Notes: a model not told the origin generated them from the sequence alone. DNA of 64,000 nt from Chromobacterium haemolyticum (GCF_002081825.1 NZ_MUKU01000001.1:62001-126000), one strand, 5' to 3'. Shown: positions 8,074 through 18,824, counted from the first letter of the stretch. A program made the numbers and translations.

Positions 8074-10884
8074 ATGGCACACCACGCTGACGATAAATCC
8101 ACAGCCAGTACCGGCCTCTCCCTTAGGGCTGTCTTTCTCATCGCCGTAGTGCTGGGCTTGCTGATCCCCGCATCCATCATCAGTTATCTGAGCTTCAATA
8201 TTCAAAGGGACGCGCTGACCGCCCAGCTGGAAACCGATCAAAAACGCCTGTTGGACATCGTGGCCCTGGGCATGCAGGAGCCCTTGTGGAACCTGAGCCG
8301 CCAGGCGGGCAATCCCTTGATCGCTTCGGTAATGGAAGATGCGCGGGTCGTTTCCATCCGCGTCACGGACACCCAGTCCAATCAGATATTCCTGTCCTCG
8401 GTACGCGCGGAGCGCCGCATCGGCAGCGTGTCTTTCGTGGAAAAACCAGTGATCTACCGCGGCGAGGAAATCGGCCAGGTGACGCTGGAGTTCGACAACG
8501 AGCATCTCGCCATCGCGCTCAATAACCAGATCAAGAACATCCTGATGATTCTGGCGGCGCAGCTGGTGTTGTCCATCCTGCTGATCATGAGCATTTTGCA
8601 TTCGCGTTTCCTCAGCCCGATGAAAGCGCTGACCGAGCAGGCGCGTTTGCTGGCCGAACTCAAGTTGGACCGGCCGTTCGAATGGCAGCGCCGCGATGAG
8701 ATCGGCCATCTTGGCAAGCATTTGGAATGGACTCGAGCCGAGCTTAAGCGCTTGCTGGACGAGTTGCGCGCCAAGACGCTGGCGCTGGAGGCGGATATTT
8801 CCCGCCGCCGCGAGGTGGAGGACGCGCTGCGCCGCTCCGAGAACAAATACCGAGAGTTGTTTTGGTCCAACCTTGACGGCATCGTGATCAGCTCGCTGGA
8901 CGGCCAGGTGATAGACGCCAACCCCGCCTTCCTCAACCTGATGTGCTACAGCCTGGATCAGCTCAAGCTGCAGAATTTCTGGACTTTGGTGGGGCCGGAG
9001 AGCGAGGCGCTGGAACGCTTCAATCTGGACAACAAGGTGCTGCGTTTCGGCTATTGCGACGAGTTCGAGGCCACCTACATCAACCGCTTCGGCAATCCGG
9101 TGCCTGTCAGCGTCAAGACCGTGGCGATGCGCGACGCCTTCGGCCGCATCAACGCGGTGTGGCGCATGGTGCGCGACATCTCCGAGAAACGCGCGGCGGA
9201 GGAGAGGGTGCAGCTGGCGGCCAAGGTGTTCGAGAACACCGTGGAAGGCATCATGATCACCGACGCCGACAAACGCATCCGCAGCGTCAACCGCGCCTTC
9301 ACCGAGATCACGGGCTACACCCAGCACGAGGTGCTGGGCCAGAAGACCAGCGTGTTGTCCTCCGGCCGCCACGACCAACCGTTCTACGAGCAGATGTGGC
9401 AGTCCATCGCCGACCACGGCTCCTGGCAGGGCGAGTTGTGGAACCGCCGCAAGAACGGGGAGGTGTTCCCGGAATGGCTGGCGATCAACGCGGTGCGCAA
9501 CAGCCTGGGCGAAATCACCCACTATGTGGCGATTTTCAGCGACCTGACCGAACGCAAGGCGGCCGACGAGCGTATTCAGTTCCTCGCGCATTTCGACGTA
9601 TTGACCAGCCTGCCCAACCGCGTGCACATGCAGGACCGGGTGGAGCTGGCGATCCACAATGCCGGTCGCGACAACGAGCGGCTGGCGCTGTTGTTGCTGG
9701 ATCTGGACCGTTTTAAGACCGTTAACGAATCGCTGGGTCATACTGCCGGCGACACCCTGCTGCAGGTGGCGGCGGACCGCATCAAGGGCGTGCTGGGGCC
9801 GGGAGAGATGCTGGCGCGTCAGGGCGGCGACGAATTCGTCGTGCTGCTGCCGGTGATTTCCGATCCCGGCGAAGCGGCGCTGGCGGCGGAGCGCATCCGC
9901 GACGCGTTCTCCGCCTCGATAGAACTGCACAACCATGTGATCACCATCACGCCGTCGATAGGCATCAGCGTTTACCCGGACGACGGTCGCGACTACGAAA
10001 CTTTGGTGCGCAACGCCGACGCGGCGATGTACCACGCTAAATCTTCGGGCCGCAACAGTTACAAGTTCTACACGGCCGACCTCAACGCCCGCGCTCGCGA
10101 AATCCTGGCGATCGAAAGCCAGCTGCGCTTTGCGCTGGAGCGCGAGGAGTTCGTGTTGCACTACCAGCCGCAAGTGGAAATGGCCAGCGGCCGCATCATC
10201 GGCGCGGAGGCGCTGATCCGCTGGAATCATCCATCGCTGGGCGTGTTGGGGCCGGTGCGCTTCATCGAAGTGGCGGAAGAGCGCGGCTTTATCGTGCAGA
10301 TCGGCAACTGGGTGATAGGCGAGGCCACGCGTCAGTTGGCCGCCTGGCGCAGCCAGGGCCTGCCGGAATTGACTCTGGCCATCAATCTGTCCGCCTTGCA
10401 GTTCCGCCAGTCCGATCTGGCCGAGCAGATCACCTCGGCGCTGGCCGCCAACGGCCTGCCCGGCCATGCGCTGGATATCGAAGTGACCGAGAGTGTGGTG
10501 ATGGAGGACGCGATGGCCACCATCCAGGCCATCGACAATATGAAAAATATGGGGTTGAAGCTGTCCATCGACGACTTCGGCACCGGCTATTCCAGCCTGT
10601 CCTATCTCAAGCGCTTCAAAGCGGACAAGCTGAAGATCGACCGCTCCTTCGTGCGCGACATCCCGCACGACGCCGACGACACCGCCATTGCCCGCGCCAT
10701 CATCAATATGGCCAAGAACCTGAATATGAAGGTGGTGGCGGAAGGGGTGGAAACGATAGAGCAATGGCACTTCCTGCAACGCGAGGGCTGCGAGTACGTG
10801 CAAGGCTACTTGATCGCCCGGCCGCTGCCGGCGGACGAGTTCGTCAAACTGCTGGCTCAGGACAGCCTGTTGCCGCAGGAGTGA
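8074..10884 (+). CDS. Membrane-bound PAS-PAS-GGDEF-EAL signalling protein
   Basis: 936 residues. Two transmembrane helices (~17-40 and ~155-175) flank a periplasmic sensor of about 115 residues; then a HAMP-like segment and coiled coil, two PAS domains (~265-375, ~385-500), GGDEF and EAL. The cyclase signature is intact (GGDEF 584-588). The phosphodiesterase signature is intact too (EAL 712-714, DDFGTGYSSLSYL, EGVET). The inhibitory RxxD site expected five residues before GGDEF is absent. Net activity, making or breaking c-di-GMP, cannot be told. The stop is 31 bp before the next cyclase gene. Confidence 0.92.
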   Translation: MAHHADDKSTASTGLSLRAVFLIAVVLGLLIPASIISYLSFNIQRDALTAQLETDQKRLLDIVALGMQEPLWNLSRQAGNPLIASVMEDARVVSIRVTDTQSNQIFLSSVRAERRIGSVSFVEKPVIYRGEEIGQVTLEFDNEHLAIALNNQIKNILMILAAQLVLSILLIMSILHSRFLSPMKALTEQARLLAELKLDRPFEWQRRDEIGHLGKHLEWTRAELKRLLDELRAKTLALEADISRRREVEDALRRSENKYRELFWSNLDGIVISSLDGQVIDANPAFLNLMCYSLDQLKLQNFWTLVGPESEALERFNLDNKVLRFGYCDEFEATYINRFGNPVPVSVKTVAMRDAFGRINAVWRMVRDISEKRAAEERVQLAAKVFENTVEGIMITDADKRIRSVNRAFTEITGYTQHEVLGQKTSVLSSGRHDQPFYEQMWQSIADHGSWQGELWNRRKNGEVFPEWLAINAVRNSLGEITHYVAIFSDLTERKAADERIQFLAHFDVLTSLPNRVHMQDRVELAIHNAGRDNERLALLLLDLDRFKTVNESLGHTAGDTLLQVAADRIKGVLGPGEMLARQGGDEFVVLLPVISDPGEAALAAERIRDAFSASIELHNHVITITPSIGISVYPDDGRDYETLVRNADAAMYHAKSSGRNSYKFYTADLNARAREILAIESQLRFALEREEFVLHYQPQVEMASGRIIGAEALIRWNHPSLGVLGPVRFIEVAEERGFIVQIGNWVIGEATRQLAAWRSQGLPELTLAINLSALQFRQSDLAEQITSALAANGLPGHALDIEVTESVVMEDAMATIQAIDNMKNMGLKLSIDDFGTGYSSLSYLKRFKADKLKIDRSFVRDIPHDADDTAIARAIINMAKNLNMKVVAEGVETIEQWHFLQREGCEYVQGYLIARPLPADEFVKLLAQDSLLPQE

Positions 10885-10915
10885 GCTGACCCAAGGCTGG
10901 GGCGGGAGTGCGCTG

Positions 10916-11857
10916 ATGACTTTCAGGATTGGCGACGATGCGGTGGATATCGGCAAGGAAGTGCTGTCGCGCAGCCTGGACTTCGTGCCTATTCCCATCC
11001 TGATTTCGGAGTCCGACGCCAAGCTGGACGAGCCCGGCCGGCGCGTCCATCGCTATCTCAATCGCGCGTTCCTGCAACAGATAGGCTACACCTTGGAGCA
11101 GATGCCGGACATGGAGGCCTGGTTCCGTCTGGCTTATCCGAATCCGGCCTACCGCTTGGAGGTGGAGCAAAGCTGGTTGCAGGCGGTGAAGGACAGCTTA
11201 GCGCTGGGCCGCAACCTGGCGGAGATGACGGTGCACGTGTGCTGCGCCGACGGCTGGCTGCGTTGGTTCATCGTCACCGCGCAACTGCACGCCGACCTGC
11301 TGCCCAATTGGCACATCGTCACCTTTCGCGACGTGGACGACCTCAAGTGCATGATGGACGATAACGCTCGTCTGTCGCGCACAGATTTTCTCACCGGATT
11401 GATCAATCGCCGCGAGGCGGTGCGCCAGTTGGAGTCCGCCTGGCTTCAATGGCTGCAAACGCGCAGGCCGTTCGCCGTGCTGTTGTGCGATATCGACCAC
11501 TTTAAGCAGGTGAACGACCGTTTCGGCCATGACGGCGGCGACTATGTGCTGGTGGAGGCGACGCGTTTGTTGCGCGAGGCGTTTCCGGATTTACTCTGTT
11601 CGCGCTGGGGCGGGGAGGAGTTCTTGCTGCTGGTTCCGGACGCCGACCATGCCAAAGCGGCGACGCTGGCGGAGCGTGCCCGCCAGCGGCTCGCCAGTGC
11701 AAATCTGCAGTGGCAACAGCAGCCGGTGCCGTTGACGCTGAGCATAGGCCATGTCTGTGTGCAGCCGGGCCTGGAAGTGGAGGCCTTGCTGCAGCGCGCG
11801 GACGCCGCCTTGTATCGGGCCAAGGCGGCGGGGCGCAATTGCTGTCGGGAGGGATGA
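10916..11857 (+). CDS. PAS-like/GGDEF diguanylate cyclase
   Basis: 313 residues, no membrane segment. A PAS-like sensor (~20-140) is followed by a cyclase domain with GGEEF at 232-236 and the metal-binding DIDHFKQVND. An active cyclase is expected. No RxxD product-inhibition site occurs at the usual distance before GGEEF. The start ATG is 31 bp downstream of the PAS-GGDEF-EAL gene and has a GGGAG ribosome site, so the two probably form one transcript. Confidence 0.9.
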   Translation: MTFRIGDDAVDIGKEVLSRSLDFVPIPILISESDAKLDEPGRRVHRYLNRAFLQQIGYTLEQMPDMEAWFRLAYPNPAYRLEVEQSWLQAVKDSLALGRNLAEMTVHVCCADGWLRWFIVTAQLHADLLPNWHIVTFRDVDDLKCMMDDNARLSRTDFLTGLINRREAVRQLESAWLQWLQTRRPFAVLLCDIDHFKQVNDRFGHDGGDYVLVEATRLLREAFPDLLCSRWGGEEFLLLVPDADHAKAATLAERARQRLASANLQWQQQPVPLTLSIGHVCVQPGLEVEALLQRADAALYRAKAAGRNCCREG

Positions 11858-11870
11858 CGCCGGCGGACTG

Positions 11871-12788
11871 TCAGTGAGCGGAGGCCGTGGGGCCGGCCAT
11901 GGCCTGTCTCAAGTAGTCGATGAACACCCGCAGCTTAGCCGGCTGATGCAAGTGGTGCGGGTAATACAGATAAAATGCCTCCGCAGGCGGCATCCACGCC
12001 TCCAGCACAGTCACTAGACTGCCGTCGGCCACATGAGGTTCAGCCATCGCTTGCGGCAGATAAACGAGGCCGAGCCCGCCCAGCGCGACGTGCAGCGCCG
12101 CCGCGGTGTCGTTGGCGGTTAGCGGTCCTTGCACCGAGACTTCGAACGACCGTCCTGCGTCGACGAATTGCCAGCGGTAGATCTGGCCGCTGCTGGCGAA
12201 GCGATAGCGCAGACAATCATGTTGCCGTAACTGGGCCGGATGTTCGGGCGCGCCGCGCGCCTGCAGGTAGCCAGGGCTCGCCGCCACGCAAAAGCGGAGC
12301 GGAGCGCTGACCGCCACCGCCTGCATATCCTGCTGCAGGCTCTCGCCAAAGCGCAGGCCGGCGTCCAGGCCACGCTCCACGATATCCACCAATTGATTGT
12401 TTACGTCCAGTTCCAGCTGCAGCTGCGGGTACGCGCGCATGAAGCCGGGCAACAGCGGATACAGCAGCAGGCTGGCGGCGGTGTGGGGCAAGGTCAGCTT
12501 CAGCGTGCCGCTGACTTGCCCTTGCCATTGACGGGTGTCGTCCAGCGCGCCGTCCAGCTGTTCCAGCAGAGGCGTTATCCGCGCCAGCAGCGCCTGGCCG
12601 GCTTCGGTCAGCCCAACCTTGCGGGTGGTGCGGTTCAAGAGGCGTACGCCCAATTGGGCTTCCAACTGGCGCAGAGTCTGGCTTAGCGCCGAGGGTGTGA
12701 TCTCTTGCTGGGCGGCTGCGCGGGTGAAGCTGCCGTGCCGGGCTATCAGACGGAAAGCTTGCAGCGCATGCAAAGAGTTTTGCGTCAT
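11871..12788 (-). CDS. LysR family transcriptional regulator
   Basis: 305 residues with a standard N-terminal winged helix (FTRAAAQQEITPSALSQTLR) and an effector-binding domain to the C-terminus. It is transcribed away from the aldo/keto reductase gene with 94 bp between starts, the classic LysR/target layout, so it probably controls that gene. Its 3' end converges on the cyclase gene 13 bp away. The inducer is unknown. Confidence 0.9.
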   Translation of the reverse strand: MTQNSLHALQAFRLIARHGSFTRAAAQQEITPSALSQTLRQLEAQLGVRLLNRTTRKVGLTEAGQALLARITPLLEQLDGALDDTRQWQGQVSGTLKLTLPHTAASLLLYPLLPGFMRAYPQLQLELDVNNQLVDIVERGLDAGLRFGESLQQDMQAVAVSAPLRFCVAASPGYLQARGAPEHPAQLRQHDCLRYRFASSGQIYRWQFVDAGRSFEVSVQGPLTANDTAAALHVALGGLGLVYLPQAMAEPHVADGSLVTVLEAWMPPAEAFYLYYPHHLHQPAKLRVFIDYLRQAMAGPTASAH

Positions 12789-12882
12789 TGTGAAGTTTTT
12801 CTACGTAATTTATGCAGATTAATCCTATTTTTTCGGTGGAGGCAAGCGCATATGCTTCAGGCATCCTAACCGACGACGAAAG

Positions 12883-13881
12883 ATGGCAGACATGAAGCAA
12901 CGTATCCTGGGCCGTAATGGCCCTTCCGTTTCCGCGCTGGGCTTGGGTTGCATGGGCATGAGCGCTTTCTACGGCGCGCATGACGATGCGGAATCGCTGA
13001 GCACGCTGAATCACGCGCTCGATCGAGGCGTCAATCTGCTGGACACCGCCGATATGTACGGTCCCTATCGCAATGAGGAGTTGTTGGCGCAAGTATTGAA
13101 GTCGCGCCGCCAGGAGGTGGTGTTGGCCACCAAGTTCGGCATCGTGATGGACTCGGCCAATCCCGCCGCGCGCGGCGTCAACGGCCGGCCGGAATACGTG
13201 CGCAGCAGCTGCGAAGGCAGTCTCAAGCGGCTGGGCGTCGACGTCATCGACCTTTATTACCTGCACCGCGTGGACCCGCAAGTGCCGATCGAAGAAACCG
13301 TGGGCGCGATGGCGGAGCTGGTGCGCGCTGGGAAGGTCCGTTACCTGGGCCTGTCCGAGGCCGCGCCCGACACCTTGCGCCGCGCGCACGGGGTTCATCC
13401 CATCCACGCGCTGCAAAGCGAATACTCGTTGTGGACACGGGACCCAGAGCAGCAAACGCTGGCTGTGTGTTGGGAACTGGGCGTCGGTTTTGTCGCCTAC
13501 AGCCCGCTGGGGCGCGGTTTTTTGACCGGGGCGATCCGAAGCCCGGACGACTTTGACGCCGACGACTACCGGCGCGGCAATCCGCGCTTCCTCGGCGAGA
13601 ATTTCCGCCGCAATCTGGCGCTGGTGGAGCGGGTGAAGGCCTTGGCCGAAGCCAAGGGCTGCACGCCGGCGCAATTGGCGCTGGCCTGGGTGCTGGCGCA
13701 CGGAGATCACATCGTCGCCATCCCCGGCGCGCGCCGCATCCGCAATCTGGACGACAATCTGGGCGCGCTGGCGCTGGAACTGAGTCCGGCGGAGAGGGCG
13801 GAAATCAATGCGGTCTTTCCGCCGGAGGCCGTCAGCGGCCTGCGCTATACGGCCGAGGTGATGGCGACGCTGGAACGCTGA
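12883..13881 (+). CDS. Aldo/keto reductase
   Basis: About 332 residues, an NADPH-dependent (alpha/beta)8 oxidoreductase. Catalytic tetrad candidates are in place: Asp and Tyr in [14 protein letters not shown], Lys in ATKFG, His in YYLHRVD. IPGARR near the end belongs to the cofactor site. An alternative start three codons in (MKQRILG, 12892) is equally plausible. Regulation by the divergent LysR is likely. The substrate is unknown. Confidence 0.9.
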   Translation: MADMKQRILGRNGPSVSALGLGCMGMSAFYGAHDDAESLSTLNHALDRGVNLLDTADMYGPYRNEELLAQVLKSRRQEVVLATKFGIVMDSANPAARGVNGRPEYVRSSCEGSLKRLGVDVIDLYYLHRVDPQVPIEETVGAMAELVRAGKVRYLGLSEAAPDTLRRAHGVHPIHALQSEYSLWTRDPEQQTLAVCWELGVGFVAYSPLGRGFLTGAIRSPDDFDADDYRRGNPRFLGENFRRNLALVERVKALAEAKGCTPAQLALAWVLAHGDHIVAIPGARRIRNLDDNLGALALELSPAERAEINAVFPPEAVSGLRYTAEVMATLER

Positions 13882-13889
13882 GAGCGAGG

Positions 13890-14339
13890 CTAGCGGTTGC
13901 GCCGCCAGTCCTGGCGGTCGCGCTCATGGCCGCGGCCATGAGCGTGATCGTCGTCGCCATGCCAGCCGTGGCGTTCGTGTTCGCGCCTGTACTCATGGCC
14001 GCGTTGAACCTGCTGATAACGCGGCACGTAGACTTGGCGGTACCACTCGTCGCGAACGAAGTAGACCGGCCGGCCGCAGGCGCCGTAGCGGCCGCAGTAG
14101 CGACGCCAATCCTTCATGTGGCCGGGCGGCACCCGCAGATACATCGGCGCCACCGCCACCGGGGCGGGCTGGATGACCACCGGTTGCGGATAGATCAGCT
14201 GCGGCTGCGGGAAACCGCCCAGGCTGAGTTGTCCGTAGAAGCCGGGCTGGCCGATGGTGATGGAGACGCCGGCCTGGGCCGGCATGGCGCAGAGCCATGC
14301 CGAGGCGCTCAGCGCGGCGAATGCGAATAGACGTTTCAT
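13890..14339 (-). CDS. Small exported protein, conserved in betaproteobacteria
   Basis: 149 residues. A signal peptide (MKRLFAFAALSASAWLCAMPAQA) is followed by a Pro/Gln/Val-rich stretch, a conserved core (PPGHMKDWRRYCGRYGACG then RPVYFVRDEWY) and a charged His/Arg/Asp-rich tail. Such proteins are common but uncharacterised. The frame is open further upstream, but ATG at 14339 with AAGGAC in front begins the signal peptide. Two cysteines (CGRYGAC) could form a disulfide. Confidence 0.8.
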   Translation of the reverse strand: MKRLFAFAALSASAWLCAMPAQAGVSITIGQPGFYGQLSLGGFPQPQLIYPQPVVIQPAPVAVAPMYLRVPPGHMKDWRRYCGRYGACGRPVYFVRDEWYRQVYVPRYQQVQRGHEYRREHERHGWHGDDDHAHGRGHERDRQDWRRNR

Positions 14340-14569
14340 GGCGAATGTCCTTTTAGTCGTACAAGCGAGTGTTGTACTGCCAATATCGTCCGACACTATT
14401 GCGCATGCGCGAAGCTGAAGGATGGAATGATGTCTATTGTTGGCGGAAAGGAGGTTTAGCAAACAAAAGCAAAACTTCCCGACCGCGATGGACAGCTTGG
14501 CAAGGCGCCCAGCATTGAAACGCCCTGGCTGGGTTGCCGCGAGTCTTGCCTTCTATAGGAAACGCTTTC

Positions 14570-14902
14570 ATGCAAAAACTTCTGCAAGTCCACTTTGATT
14601 TTTCCGGTCCTTTCGGCGACGAGATGGCAAGCCGGTTGCAGGAGCTGGCGGCGTCCATCAATCAGGAGCCCGGCTTCATCTGGAAAATATGGACGGAGAA
14701 CCCGGACCGGCAAGAGGCCGGCGGCATTTATCTGTTTGCCAGCGAAGAAACGGCGCAAGCTTATCTGCGTATGCACAGCGCAAGACTGAAAGCCTTGGGG
14801 GTGACCGAGGTCAGCGGCAGGATTTTCGACGTGAATCTGGCGCTCAGCGAGCTCAATCATGCGGGTTTTGCGCGCGGGCCGGAGCCGCTTGGGGCCGAGT
14901 AG
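14570..14902 (+). CDS. YdhR-like monooxygenase family protein
   Basis: 110 residues, about the length of the YdhR family (dimeric alpha/beta-barrel fold). Features: [44 protein letters not shown]. The biochemical role is poorly known; the monooxygenase label comes from fold similarity. The ATG at 14570 with AGGA 13 bases before it is preferred over an upstream in-frame ATG. It stands alone between two minus-strand units. Confidence 0.8.
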   Translation: MQKLLQVHFDFSGPFGDEMASRLQELAASINQEPGFIWKIWTENPDRQEAGGIYLFASEETAQAYLRMHSARLKALGVTEVSGRIFDVNLALSELNHAGFARGPEPLGAE

Positions 14903-14982
14903 TCGGCAGCCCTGGTCAGTGGGACTCCGCGCCGACGGCCTTGTCCACGCGTGAAAAGCACGATGCGGGGGGAGGGGGCGCG

Positions 14983-15020
14983 GGAAAAGAAAAAGCCGCT
15001 CGCCGGAAGGCGGGCGGCTT
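14983..15020 (-). terminator. Intrinsic terminator of lysS
   Basis: AAGCCGCTCGCC / GGCGGGCGGCTT with a GGAA loop at 14993-15020; the A-rich left flank gives a U-tract on the minus strand, 25 bp after the lysS stop. Confidence 0.85.
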
Positions 15021-15044
15021 GGTGGCGCCGTAGGCTTGACGCGC

Positions 15045-16550
15045 TTATTCCGGACGCATCTGCGGGAACAGAATGACGTCGCGGATGGACGGCGCGTCGG
15101 TCAGCAGCATCACCAGGCGGTCGATGCCGATGCCGCAGCCGCCGGTCGGCGGCAGGCCGTATTCCATCGCGCGGATGTAGTCGGCGTCGTAGTGCATCGC
15201 CTCGTCGTCGCCGGCGTCCTTCTGCGCCACCTGGGACAGGAAGCGCGCGGCCTGGTCTTCCGGATCGTTCAACTCGGAGTAGCCGTTGGCGTGCTCGCGG
15301 CCGACGATGAATAGTTCGAAACGCTCGGTCAGGCCCGGCTTGCTGTCGGAACCGCGCGCCAGCGGGGACACTTCCACCGGGTAGTCGATGATGAAGGTCG
15401 GGTTCCACAACAGGCTTTCGGCGCACTCTTCAAACAGCGCCAGTTGCAGGCTGCCCAGGCCCGGCGCCGGCGGCAGCTTGCCGCCCAGGCGCTTGATCTC
15501 GCTGGCCACCCAGGCCGCGTCGTCCAGTTGAGCATCTGTGTATTGCGGGTTGTAGTGCTTGATCGCGCCGACGATGGTGAAACGGTCGAACGGTTTGCCC
15601 AGATCCACTTCCTTGCCTTGATAGCTGACGGTGGTGGAACCGCAGGATACCAGCGCGCATTCGCGGATGATGGTTTCGGTCATCTCCATCATGCGCTGGT
15701 AGTCGCTGTAAGCTTCGTAAAACTCGATCATGGTGAACTCGGGGTTGTGGCGCGTGCTCATCCCCTCGTTGCGGAAATTGCGGTTGATTTCGAACACGCG
15801 CTCCAGGCCGCCCACCACCAGGCGCTTCAGGTACAGCTCCGGCGCGATGCGCAGGTACAAGGGCATGTCCAGCGCGTTGTGGTGGGTGACGAAAGGCTTG
15901 GCCGCGGCGCCGCCCGGAATCGGGTGCATCATCGGGGTTTCCACTTCCAGATAATCCTGGCCCACCATCACGTCGCGCACCTTCTGGATGATCTTGGAAC
16001 GCTTGATGAAGGTCTGGCGGCTTTCCTCGTTCATGATCAGGTCGGCGTAGCGCTGACGGTACTTGGTTTCCTGATCGGTGATGCCGTGGAATTTTTCCGG
16101 CAGCGGGCGGATGTTCTTGGACAGCAGGCGCACTTCGCTGGCTTGTACCGTCAGTTCGCCGGTCTTGGTCTTGAACAGGGTGCCTTTGACGGCGACGATA
16201 TCGCCCAAGTCCCAGTGCTTGAACTCGGCGTGCAGTGCTTCGCCCACTCCGTCATTGGAGATGTATGCCTGAATGCGGCCGCTGCCGTCTTGCAGCGTGG
16301 CGAAGCTGGCCTTGCCCATCACACGTTTCAACATCATGCGGCCGGCGACGGCAACCTCGATCTTTTCGGCTTCCAGCGCTTCTTTTTCCTTGCCGGCGTG
16401 AGCGTCCTGCAGGACTTGCGCGAAGTGGCTGCGTTTGAAGTCGTTGGGGAAGGCGATGCGCTGTTCGCGGATGCTTTTCAGCTTTTGGCGGCGCTCCGCC
16501 ATGATCTGGTTTTCGTCCTGGCTGGGCGATGTTTGCTCGTGTTCAGACAT
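15045..16550 (-). CDS. lysS: Lysyl-tRNA synthetase, class II
   Basis: 501 residues. N-terminal OB-fold anticodon domain followed by the class II catalytic core: motif 2 with [19 protein letters not shown], motif 3 with [13 protein letters not shown] near the C-terminus. An in-frame ATG six codons upstream lacks a ribosome site; ATG at 16550 with ACGGAG was chosen. It lies 72 bp downstream of prfB in the same direction, as in many proteobacteria. Confidence 0.97.
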   Translation of the reverse strand: MSEHEQTSPSQDENQIMAERRQKLKSIREQRIAFPNDFKRSHFAQVLQDAHAGKEKEALEAEKIEVAVAGRMMLKRVMGKASFATLQDGSGRIQAYISNDGVGEALHAEFKHWDLGDIVAVKGTLFKTKTGELTVQASEVRLLSKNIRPLPEKFHGITDQETKYRQRYADLIMNEESRQTFIKRSKIIQKVRDVMVGQDYLEVETPMMHPIPGGAAAKPFVTHHNALDMPLYLRIAPELYLKRLVVGGLERVFEINRNFRNEGMSTRHNPEFTMIEFYEAYSDYQRMMEMTETIIRECALVSCGSTTVSYQGKEVDLGKPFDRFTIVGAIKHYNPQYTDAQLDDAAWVASEIKRLGGKLPPAPGLGSLQLALFEECAESLLWNPTFIIDYPVEVSPLARGSDSKPGLTERFELFIVGREHANGYSELNDPEDQAARFLSQVAQKDAGDDEAMHYDADYIRAMEYGLPPTGGCGIGIDRLVMLLTDAPSIRDVILFPQMRPE

Positions 16551-16622
16551 GTTCACTCCGTAATTCAATGCAATGGCTGTTGGCCGCCGCGCGGGCGGCG
16601 GCCGGGTTAAGCGGGTTTAGGT

Positions 16623-17730
16623 TCAGACGCCCTGTTTCAGGCTGGCTTCGATGAAGCCGTCCAGGTCGCCGTCCATGACGCCCTTGATATTGCCCACTTC
16701 GTAGCTGGTGCGCAGGTCCTTGATTCGGGACTGGTCGAAGACGTAGGAGCGGATCTGATGACCCCAGCCCACATCGGTCTTGGTGTCTTCCAGCGCCTGC
16801 TTGGCCTCGTTGCGCTTTTTCAGTTCCAGTTCGTACAGCTTGGCGCGCAGCATTTGCATCGCTTCGTCGCGGTTGCGGTGCTGGGAGCGGTCGTTCTGGC
16901 ACTGCACCACGATCCCGGTGGGATTGTGGGTGATGCGCACGGCGGAGTCGGTTTTGTTGATGTGCTGACCGCCGGCGCCGGAGGCGCGGTAGGTGTCGAC
17001 GCGCAAATCGGCCGGATTGATGTCGATCTCGAAACTGTCGTCCACTTCCGGGTAGACGAAGACGGAGGAGAACGAAGTGTGGCGACGCGCGTTGGAGTCA
17101 AACGGGGACACTCGCACCAGGCGGTGCACGCCGACTTCGGAACGCAGCAAGCCGTAGGCGTATTCACCGCTGATCTTCAGTGTGGCGCTGGTGATGCCGG
17201 CCACTTCGCCTTCGGATTCTTCCAGCACTTCCACGCTGAAGCCCTTGCGTTCGGCGTAGCGGATATACATGCGCAGCAGCATGCCGGCCCAGTCCTGGGC
17301 CTCGGTGCCGCCGGCGCCGGCCTGGATATCCAGGAAGCAGTTGTTCGGGTCCATCGGGTCGTGGAACATCCTGCGGAATTCCAGCTGCGCGAGCTTGGCT
17401 TCGGCGGTGTCCAGATCGGCCTGCACGGCCAGGATGGTGTCGTCGTCGTTTTCGGCGCGGCCCATTTCGAACAGTTCGGCGCTGTCGCTGACCATGGCGC
17501 TGATCTCGTCGATCACCAGCACCACGTCTTCCAGCTGTTTGCGCTCGCGGCCCAGTTCCTGAGCGCGCTTGGGGTCGTTCCAGATATCCGGGTCTTCGGT
17601 CAGGCGGGATACTTCTTCCAGACGGTCTTTTTTACCGTCGTAGTCAAAGATACCCCCGGATATCGGCGCCACGGGTGGCCAGGTCGTCGATCTTGGCCGC
17701 GATTTGGTTCAGTACTTCGACTTCAATCAT
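16623..17730 (-). CDS. prfB: Peptide chain release factor RF2, with programmed +1 frameshift
   Basis: Recognises UGA and UAA stops. The first 28 codons (start ATG 17730, [20 protein letters not shown]) end at CTT TGA (17649-17644), preceded by an AGGGGG-like internal Shine-Dalgarno and TAT; slippage on CTTTGA gives Leu-Asp and continues in the +1 frame to 16623. Joined length is about 368 residues, normal for RF2. [14 protein letters not shown] carries GGQ, and VSPFDSN carries the RF2 stop-reading SPF tripeptide. The frameshift makes RF2 autoregulate its own level. Confidence 0.97.
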
Positions 17731-17794
17731 GCTCAACTCCAAATGGCAGTCTGTTAAATATAGGCAGTCGGGAAATCGGGTCTTGATCAAAGAC

Positions 17795-17823
17795 AAAAAA
17801 GCGCACCGTAAGGTGCGCTTTTG
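17795..17823 (-). terminator. Intrinsic terminator of mdh
   Basis: AAAAGCGCACC / GGTGCGCTTTT with a GTAA loop, 20 bp past the mdh stop and ahead of prfB. A- and T-runs flank both sides. Confidence 0.85.
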
Positions 17824-17843
17824 CTGAAAAGACTTGGGATGGA

Positions 17844-18824
17844 TCAGCCAAACAGGTGAGCGATGGCGGCGCGCTCTTCTTCCAGTTCGGCCAGGGTGAA
17901 GTTCATCCGCTCGCGGCTGAACTCGTCGATTTCCAGACCTTGCACAATCTTGTATTCGCCATTTTCGCATACAACCGGGAAGCCGTACATCACGCCTTCC
18001 GGGATGCCGTAGGAGCCGTCGGACGGAATGCCCATGGTCACCCACTTGCCGTTGCTGCCCAGTACCCAGTCGTGGACGTGGTCGATGGCTGCATTGGCGG
18101 CGGAAGCAGCGGAGGAGAGGCCTCGCGCTTCAATGATGGTGGCGCCGCGCTTGCCCACTGTGGGCAGGAATACGTCGCGGTTCCAGGCTTCGTCGTTGAT
18201 CATGGCCTTGACCGGCTGACCGGCGATGCTGGCGAAGCGGTAGTCGGCGTACATGGTCGGCGAGTGGTTGCCCCATACCGCCAGTTTCTCGATGGCGGCC
18301 ACCGGCTTGCCGGTTTTGGCGGCGATCTGGGACAGCGCGCGGTTGTGGTCAAGACGCAACATGGCGGTGAAGTTTTTCGGATTCAGATCCGGGGCGGACT
18401 TCATCGCGATCCAGGCGTTGGTGTTGGCCGGGTTGCCCACTACCAGCACTTTCACGTCGCGGGCGGCGTGGTCGTTCAGCGCCTTGCCCTGCACGGTGAA
18501 GATGGCGCCGTTGGCTTCCAGCAGATCCTTGCGCTCCATGCCCTTGCTGCGCGGGCGGGCGCCCACCAGCAGCGCGACCTTGACGTCCTTGAAGGCCACG
18601 TTCGGGTCGTCGGTGGCGACCATGCCGGCCAACAGCGGGAAAGCGCAGTCTTCCAGTTCCATCATCACGCCCTTGAGGGCGGTTTGCGCTTGCGGCAGGT
18701 CCAGCAGTTGCAGGACGACCGGTTGATCCTTGCCGAGCATTTCGCCGCTGGCAATGCGGAACAGCAGACTGTAGCCGATCTGGCCGGCTGCGCCGGTGAC
18801 GGCGACGCGAACGGGAGCTTTCAT
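17844..18824 (-). CDS. mdh: Malate dehydrogenase
   Basis: 326 residues, NAD-dependent, of the lactate-dehydrogenase-like MDH group. [19 protein letters not shown] is the nucleotide-binding start, [15 protein letters not shown] is the mobile substrate loop with its Arg residues, and [12 protein letters not shown] holds the catalytic His. Oxidises malate to oxaloacetate for the citrate synthase encoded nearby. ATG at 18824 has GGAG in front; the longer frame upstream is not MDH-like. It is divergent from a GntR regulator. Confidence 0.97.
   Translation of the reverse strand: MKAPVRVAVTGAAGQIGYSLLFRIASGEMLGKDQPVVLQLLDLPQAQTALKGVMMELEDCAFPLLAGMVATDDPNVAFKDVKVALLVGARPRSKGMERKDLLEANGAIFTVQGKALNDHAARDVKVLVVGNPANTNAWIAMKSAPDLNPKNFTAMLRLDHNRALSQIAAKTGKPVAAIEKLAVWGNHSPTMYADYRFASIAGQPVKAMINDEAWNRDVFLPTVGKRGATIIEARGLSSAASAANAAIDHVHDWVLGSNGKWVTMGIPSDGSYGIPEGVMYGFPVVCENGEYKIVQGLEIDEFSRERMNFTLAELEEERAAIAHLFG

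Noticed and set aside
8032-11022. A 996-codon open frame on the minus strand across the PAS-GGDEF-EAL gene
   Set aside because: It is a GC-rich shadow: composition is dominated by His, Gln, Val, Arg and Ala with no domain, while the plus strand has full PAS, GGDEF and EAL motifs.
16551-16568. Upstream ATG start for lysyl-tRNA synthetase
   Set aside because: No ribosome site precedes it, whereas ATG at 16550 follows ACGGAG at proper spacing.
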